Origin: Stereocaulon alpinum
Lineage: Eukaryota; Ascomycota; Lecanoromycetes; Lecanorales; Stereocaulaceae
DNA: 12,263 nt
Assembly: GCA_018257865.1 (NCBI GenBank)
Contig: JAEUBA010000291.1
Coordinates: 1 to 12,263, forward strand
Direction of reading: 5' to 3'
Shown: piece by piece, positions 6,978-12,263 of the stretch
Layout: each line of letters opens with the position of its first letter
How positions within the stretch are numbered: position 1 is the stretch's first letter
Made by a program: the position numbers and the translations under genes
Notes under the pieces: generated by a model
Database searches by the model: none
What the model was told of the DNA's origin: nothing
What the model saw: only the letters and a program-made list of their open reading frames with translations

Positions 6978-8315
6978 ATAATACCTAACCTTACGATAAC
7001 GCCACCAGCTATAGAAGAGGAAGACGGCGGGATAATAATATTAGTAGGAATCGTCCTTAACGACCCTAAAAAGTCGATAAGGGATACCCTAGGAATATAC
7101 GTTACTAAAGTAATAAGCTACTACTAAAACTGCGAAGAAGAAGGACGTAATCTATAGATATACTTCCTTAAAGACTTCGGCGATTAGGACGAAGCTATAT
7201 TCGGTAAGGTAGATAAACTACTACTATAAAACCTTAGGGAGCTATTTTTCACTCGCAGCGTCTATATACTAAAAGATAGAACTTACGTCTATAAGTACCT
7301 AGTAAGGCTAGCAGCCTAACCGTAGTCTAAATAGCCCGCAGACGTACTAAAGCTAAAGAAGATAAAGTCCTACGTCGACTCTACTAATAACTCCAACATA
7401 CCTAGCACGCCTTCCTTAGGAAATATCTCTAACACGCCTAGTATACCGCCTACCTTAGCTAAGATCGAAACACTAATAGCTCTAATTAATGGTTTCAAAA
7501 TTAGTAACGCTATCGCTAATTACTAGGAGTAAGGCCTTTCCTAAGAGCTTACCGCGTTAACTAAGCTCTATACGGAAGAGATAAAGTATAACGGAAGAAG
7601 CGACTCCTTCGATTATAAGCTGAATATATTCTTAGCTACCGCCTCCGACGCTAGGATACTATTAACTAGGCTCTATATAGCTCTTTAGTATATACTTAGT
7701 AGCGACGTACTTAATTTCTACTTTAGTAACTAGTCTTCCTTTTTATTAATAAATCTAGACTCCCTACGAATTACTTTTAAAGGGAACTTCGAAGGAAGAG
7801 AATACCAGATCGCCTGCCTTAATAAATAGAATAGCGTATCCTTACAGCTATTTATTAACTATAATAAAGATAAGACCTTAACGGAGTACCTAGACGCTAT
7901 AATATCTAAACTAAGAGGGCTATAATATAGCCTAGACGAGAGCCTTTATAGGGATAGCTTTATTTATTAGAAGATAATTACTACTTATAAGTCTATACCT
8001 ACCTACGAGATCGTCTGCCGAAAGCTACTAGATACTATATAAAACCTTATTTAGGACCTCCGCTTATCTATAGCCTTATAAGACCGTCGCACCCTTTTAT
8101 CGCTAAGCGAAATAATATATATAGACCGCTGCTACCGTAACCGTAAATCTAGTAATCGCAGCTAATCCAGATATCTAAGCAAACTAAAGTATAACTCTAA
8201 TAATTTAAACCGCAACTGCGATTCTATAGATAAGAAGCGCTACTTTATCTATAAGAAGGAGGGCTACTAGTTAAGTAATTACCCTAAGGAAGAATACTAA
8301 CGCAGCTTCAAGCAA
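6978..8315 (+). pseudogene. copia gag (polyprotein N-terminus), RIP-damaged and interrupted
   Basis: One frame (codons starting at positions divisible by 3) runs from about 6978 to 8315, broken only by TAA/TAG codons of RIP type. The likely start is ATG changed to ATA near 6978. After an unassigned N-terminal domain (about 7050-7330) and a Ser/Pro-rich linker (about 7370-7450), the gag core reads LTKLYTEEIKYNGRSDSFDY from 7557, as in fungal copia capsid proteins. A zinc knuckle near the end has all four metal ligands changed to Tyr: Cys 8241, Cys 8250, Cys 8265 and His 8280 (C-x2-C-x4-C-x4-H, the variant with GCW common in fungal copia gag), each a single transition. The frame stops where the Helitron begins. 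The product would form virus-like particles in yeast-type retrotransposons; no functional protein is possible here. Confidence 0.85.
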
Positions 8316-8692
8316 TCTTTCTTACTATAATAGAAAATCGGTAATTAGGACCCTATAGATCTCCCGAGCTATTCTAACTAATAGTTTTTAAAAGAATTAA
8401 GATACTAAGACTCTATTAACTATTAAAATATCTTTATTTTTTTATATTATACGCACTTAGAACTTTACCTATATAATATTATCTACTTAACTATATATTA
8501 TAATACTTTTTATACGCTTTCTAATAACACCGGAATTATTAAAATTAATATAGTTTTAATAAAGTTTTACTCTAATTAATATTTTCTATACTAGTTCTTC
8601 CTATATAGATCTATTCTACTTAGGGTTTATTATTTTTAATACCTATACTTCTTAGTCCTTTTTTTATTACTCTATAGATTATTTCTATATAT
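8316..8692 (+). other. Helitron 5' leader
   Basis: Non-coding DNA lies between the 5' terminus and the inferred start codon. It presumably holds the promoter. Two CpA sites here (near 8451 and 8530) are intact in both Helitron copies, which is unusual in this mutated background. Confidence 0.45.
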
Positions 8693-10750
8693 ATAGCTAA
8701 TAATATCCTACTATTAGTAATATCTTAATCTAATCCTACTTATCCTATTATAGATAAGCTATACCTTACGCGAAAGCTATAGAATTAGAAACGCCCTAAC
8801 TACGTCCTTAATAAATCTACTCCTACTAATTTATCCCTACTAACTCTACTACCTCTAAAGAGGCCTTATACGGCTCCTACTAAGCGTAGTAATACTATTA
8901 ATAGTAGGATAAAAGATAGGATATAACTTAGGGCTAGTAGAAAGACTAAGGCTACCCCTAACTAACCTCTATACGAAAATACTATCCCTTCCCTTAAAAG
9001 CCCTTCCCTAGCGATAGCTTAACTATAGATAAGCGTATAGATAGTCCTTAGTAAGCGCGATAATAATATAAATAGTAGTAACTAAGGTAGTATAAAAGAT
9101 AAAGTAGGGAGGAAGTAGAGGGTAGCTTTAAATACTTATAATCTAAATACTATACTAAGGGATATAGAGCCTAAGAACTATTTAGGTTAGCTTTTTTAAT
9201 ATCTATCCTATAACTCCTACCTTTATAACTATTCGGTAATATAATATAATAGCACCCCTATTAATCTAAGGTTATAGGTAGTAATCTTATAAAGAGTCCC
9301 TCTACTAGCTCCTACTTTAAAAGATATTACTAAGTTAGTACCTACTAAGTTTATAGATATTAACTTAATTACTTCCCTATCTAAACTAGTATACTCTAAG
9401 CGTACTCTACGCTACTACGCCTACTAAGAACGAACTATAGAAGACTATAGCTTAGACTACCCTAGTTACTAGCGTAGCCTATATTAGTTAAGGAATAGGG
9501 CTATATTCTAGTTATATAGGGACCTAGCTACGGCTAAAGACGTAAAGCTCTTTATAATTAATAAAGGTTTCTATAATATATTTAATACCTACCCCTACTA
9601 TACTACTTAGTCTTAGCCTATAGAACGTAGGCCTAATAATTAGTAGCTATACTATAATAATAGGAAGAATAATTAGCTACCGCCTAATTAATTATATAAG
9701 CCGGAAGAGGTTAATCTATTACCTAATAAACTAGAAAAGGACCGTAAGCTTATAGCGCGTAAAATAAATAACTTACTCTATAAAATTAAAGATATCCTAG
9801 TAGATAGGTACCCTATACGCCGTAGGACTACTTATAGTAAAGAGTTTATTTAAAATATTATTAGCTATAATAATAGCCTCTCCTTTACTAGTAAGGTAGC
9901 TAATAATATTAACTTTAATATAAGCCGTACTATATTCTAAATCTAGGGGTTAGTCTACTATTATATAAGGCCTCTTATACTAGATAATAGTAAATAGGCG
10001 AAGTTTACTTAAATCTATACCTTAGATAGTATATAGGAGTAACTAGATACTTAGTAGTACTATTTAGGGGGTATAGATCTAGCTACCCTTACTTAGCTAT
10101 AGCGTATCCTACGTACTATTAATCTATATACTTAAGGTTTTAAGACTTGCTTTAATCGTATAAAGGAGGATAAGGAAAGATATCTAATTAAGATAATAAG
10201 TATACGTATTTAGTAGCTTAATCTAAAATATTAAAATAGGGGTATATATAATCGCCCTACGTCTACTAAGGTCGCCCGTATTATAATTATACCTACTAAT
10301 AGGAAAAAGGGTTATATTAAACGTAATATCTATATAGAAACTAAAGAGGGGGGTCTTATAATAATCTTAAAGTAGTATCCTTCTTATATAGCTCTATAGT
10401 ATATCTTACTATTCCTATTTAGCGAGTAGTTATAGTATAATCGTATCCTATTAGCTAGTTAATAGCTTCCTAGCGATTATCTACTATATATATCGCAGCG
10501 TAATTATACCGCTGGTATACTATCTCGCTATAACTTCTAGTTTTCGGAGGATCTAGAGTAAGAAGATAGTAGTAATAACTTAGAGTAAGAAAATAACCTT
10601 AATACTAATAGTAATAATATACCTTAAGGGCGTAGAGGATCTATATAATTAATAAGATATTAGTTTTATATAAAGTAGATATAGGTAAGTATCTTTTATT
10701 ACCTTAAGTTAAATTATAATATTTCTAAGTTGGAATATCTTCCTTCTAAA
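8316..10750. repeat. Right arm of 2,435-bp inverted repeat
   Basis: This arm is the reverse complement of 1-2435, base for base in register. Sampled differences are transitions, some with the left copy mutated (near 9254, 10149, 10513) and some with the right copy mutated (near 10541, 10560, 8350). The repeat is limited by the window edge, so its true length is larger. The arms are separated by 5,880 bp. Confidence 0.93.
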
Positions 10751-12263
10751 TCTAACTATACTATAGATCCGTTTACCTTACTTTAGTTATATACTAGATA
10801 GGGGGCGTCTTTTTAGTTACTAGGTTACTAATATCTAAGCTTTAATTAAGATAAACGATCTAAATTAGTATAGGCGAAATTAGTAAACTATCTAAGCTAA
10901 CTACTACTTAGGGCTTATAAATAGGCTTAGTACTAACCTTAGTATCTCTCTTAAGGATTTTAGGTCTAAAGTAACTATACTACTAGCTATAATACTAGGA
11001 AGCCTATAATATATAAAGGCGAAGATATAAGATATAATAATAATTATTTAGAAAAGGGGTAAACCTAAGTACTTTATTACCTTTACGTATAATCCTAAGT
11101 AGCCTAATATTTAAAATCTACTAAAGCCTAGCTAGATATAAGAGTACTATTATAATCTAACGGCTCGTATATTTAAGTAGAAGCTTAATAAGCTTATATA
11201 CGACCTCCTTAAGCTCTATATACTTAGTATTAATATTACTTATTACTTTATAATTAAGTTTTAAAAGCGAGGACTGCTATACGCCTATATTTTATTAATT
11301 ATATAGGAAGAGGATTGGATTTATACTATTAAAGATATCGATAGCGTCGTCTAAGTATTTATACCTAATAAAGGAGCTAATAAAAAGCTCTATAAGTTAG
11401 TTCTATAGTATATAGTCTATAATCGCTATACTAGTAACCCTAATAATATATACTATAGTAAAGAGAAGAATTATTATAGTAAAAGCTTTTCTAAGGATTT
11501 TCGCGACTAGACTAAGTTCGCCCCTAATAAGAGCTACCCTTAGTATAAACGTCTATTTACGGAGCCTCTCAAAAATATAAATATTAATAATAGATAGGTT
11601 ATTCCGTATAATCCCTATCTATTAAAGAAATATAGTAGTTATATTAATATTAAGATCTATAGCTCTATTAAGTTAGTTTTCTATCTATATAAATACGTCT
11701 ATAAGGGCTTAGATTAGGCTAATATTACCCTAACTTAACGTAATAAGTACTATAATAATAACTCTACTCCTTTAGGGTAGCCTAAGTAATAAGGTAAGGA
11801 GGTAGATAAGATTACTAAGTACTATTTAGCTCGCTAGATTAGCTCCGTAGAGGCCGTATAGAAGCTATTATCATTTAGTATAGGTATAATAAAGCCTTAT
11901 ATAGAGCGCTTATAGATTTATCTACTAGATTAATAATATATCCTATTTAATCTAGGCGAAGATAAGGCTGTAAATAATACTACTAAGTAGAAGCTTATAG
12001 ATAATAAAAAGCTACGTAGAACTACCTTAATTAAGTACTTTAAGATAAATTAGATTACTAAGGAAGCCCTTAATTAAGGCTAGCTACTACCTTTTAGGAA
12101 GAAGAATAGTAGGCGGTTTATAGTTAAAAAGAACCCGCTGGATTACCTATATACTAACTTTCTAAAGTATTTCACCTAGATTAAGTAATCTAAGCGGTAG
12201 AAGGTTTATAAAAAAGGCGAAGCCCTTAGGCGTATATACTTTATTAGCCCTAAGAGTAAGGAT
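8693..12263 (+). pseudogene. Helitron Rep/helicase gene (RIP-inactivated, C-terminus outside window)
   Basis: Helitron transposases join a HUH endonuclease (Rep) to a PIF1-type helicase. Exon 1 (8693-10684; ATG changed to ATA at the start) and exon 2 (10767 onward) join in frame across an intron. Recognisable parts of Helitron_like_N are AKFT-stop-IY near 9998, LGS then YIKAKI near 10995-11024, and GKPKYFITFTYNPK at 11058-11099, where Tyr replaces the Cys of TFTCNP. The Rep His-x-His motif after KRGL now reads Tyr-Ala-Tyr (11280-11288), so both metal-binding histidines are lost by C-to-T changes. VIPYNPYLL (11598) and the catalytic-tyrosine block YLYKYVYKG (11682-11708) survive. Many TAA/TAG stops replace Gln and Trp; I saw no TGA stops, as expected when TpG is removed. 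No frameshift was found. The helicase domain would lie past the window. Confidence 0.88.
10685..10766 (+). other. Predicted 82-nt spliceosomal intron in Helitron gene
   Basis: The donor is GTAAGT at 10685, the branch site CTAAC at 10752-10756 and the acceptor TATAG ends at 10766. Branch-to-acceptor distance is about 11 nt, typical of fungal introns. Before it the protein reads in the frame of positions 2 mod 3, after it in 0 mod 3; removing 82 nt joins them at phase 0. The joined protein passes from QFYIKQIQ (with RIP stops read as Gln) into IRLPYFSYIL then GRLF, matching Helitron proteins. Confidence 0.75.

Larger units (their letters stand above)
6672..8315 (+). mobile_element. copia-type LTR retrotransposon, 5' part, plus strand
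   Basis: This is a second copy of the same copia family, in the opposite orientation: 5' LTR (6672-6889), primer-binding site, then the gag part of the polyprotein until a Helitron interrupts it at 8315/8316. It landed inside the minus-strand copia element, with TATAG (6667-6671) as the candidate target duplication. Protease, integrase, reverse transcriptase and the 3' LTR should follow the Helitron outside the window. RIP is clear, but some CpA and TpG sites survive (for example near 7005, 7490 and 7805), so mutation is less saturated than in the Helitrons. Confidence 0.85.
8316..12263 (+). mobile_element. Helitron (right copy), RIP-mutated, 3' end outside window
   Basis: This rolling-circle transposon is inserted into copia gag. 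The 5' end is TCTTTCTTAC at 8316, preceded by A, matching the TC terminus and A/T target rule. The first 2,435 bp mirror the left copy. It encodes a protein with Helitron_like_N and Rep signatures; the helicase and the hairpin plus CTRR terminus would be to the right. By eye about fifteen CpA/TpG dinucleotides remain in 3.9 kb, for example at 8451, 8530, 9254, 10149, 10513 and 11274, while CpG is common. Confidence 0.88.

Noticed and set aside
1..12263. CRISPR array, rRNA or tRNA genes
   Set aside because: No regularly spaced direct repeats, no tRNA-like arms and no rRNA sequence were seen; the genome type is fungal.

Overview
This window looks like nuclear DNA of a filamentous ascomycete (Pezizomycotina). 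The reasons are repeat-induced point mutation (RIP) of repeated DNA, a small secreted protein of the BYS1/thaumatin-like antigen type, fungal-type copia elements and a Helitron. Genus cannot be judged. The layout is a gene-bearing island of ordinary base composition (about 2820-6188) between two blocks of RIP-mutated transposons.

Left block, 1-2435: a Helitron on the minus strand, running off the window. An unidentified RIP-mutated stretch (2436-about 2820) follows. Two small degenerate tandem repeats mark the change to normal DNA. The island holds one convincing gene (4303-5085, plus strand): an intronless 260-residue secreted protein with a signal peptide, a Pro/Thr/Ser-rich stalk and a C-terminal BYS1-like domain with eight cysteines. 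I see no other gene in the island.

Right block: the 3' end of a minus-strand copia element (LTR 6189-6396, end of the RNase H region up to 6671) is cut by a second copia element of the same family on the plus strand (LTR 6672-6889, primer-binding site, gag). The gag reading frame is cut at 8315/8316 by a second Helitron on the plus strand (8316 to past the end). The two Helitrons lie head to head, and their first 2,435 bp align with no net indel (position x pairs with 10751-x). All differences I examined were transitions.

In the Helitrons CpA and TpG are almost gone while CpG is common, so stop codons are TAA or TAG (CAA/CAG/TGG origin) and His, Cys and Met codons have become Tyr, Tyr and Ile. 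The catalytic His-x-His of the Helitron Rep domain is destroyed. When read for RIP, the Helitron gene is still clear, including an 82-nt intron that reconciles its reading frames. I found no new defence or metabolic system. The interest is in the nested, inverted, RIP-silenced transposons around a candidate secreted effector or antigen gene.
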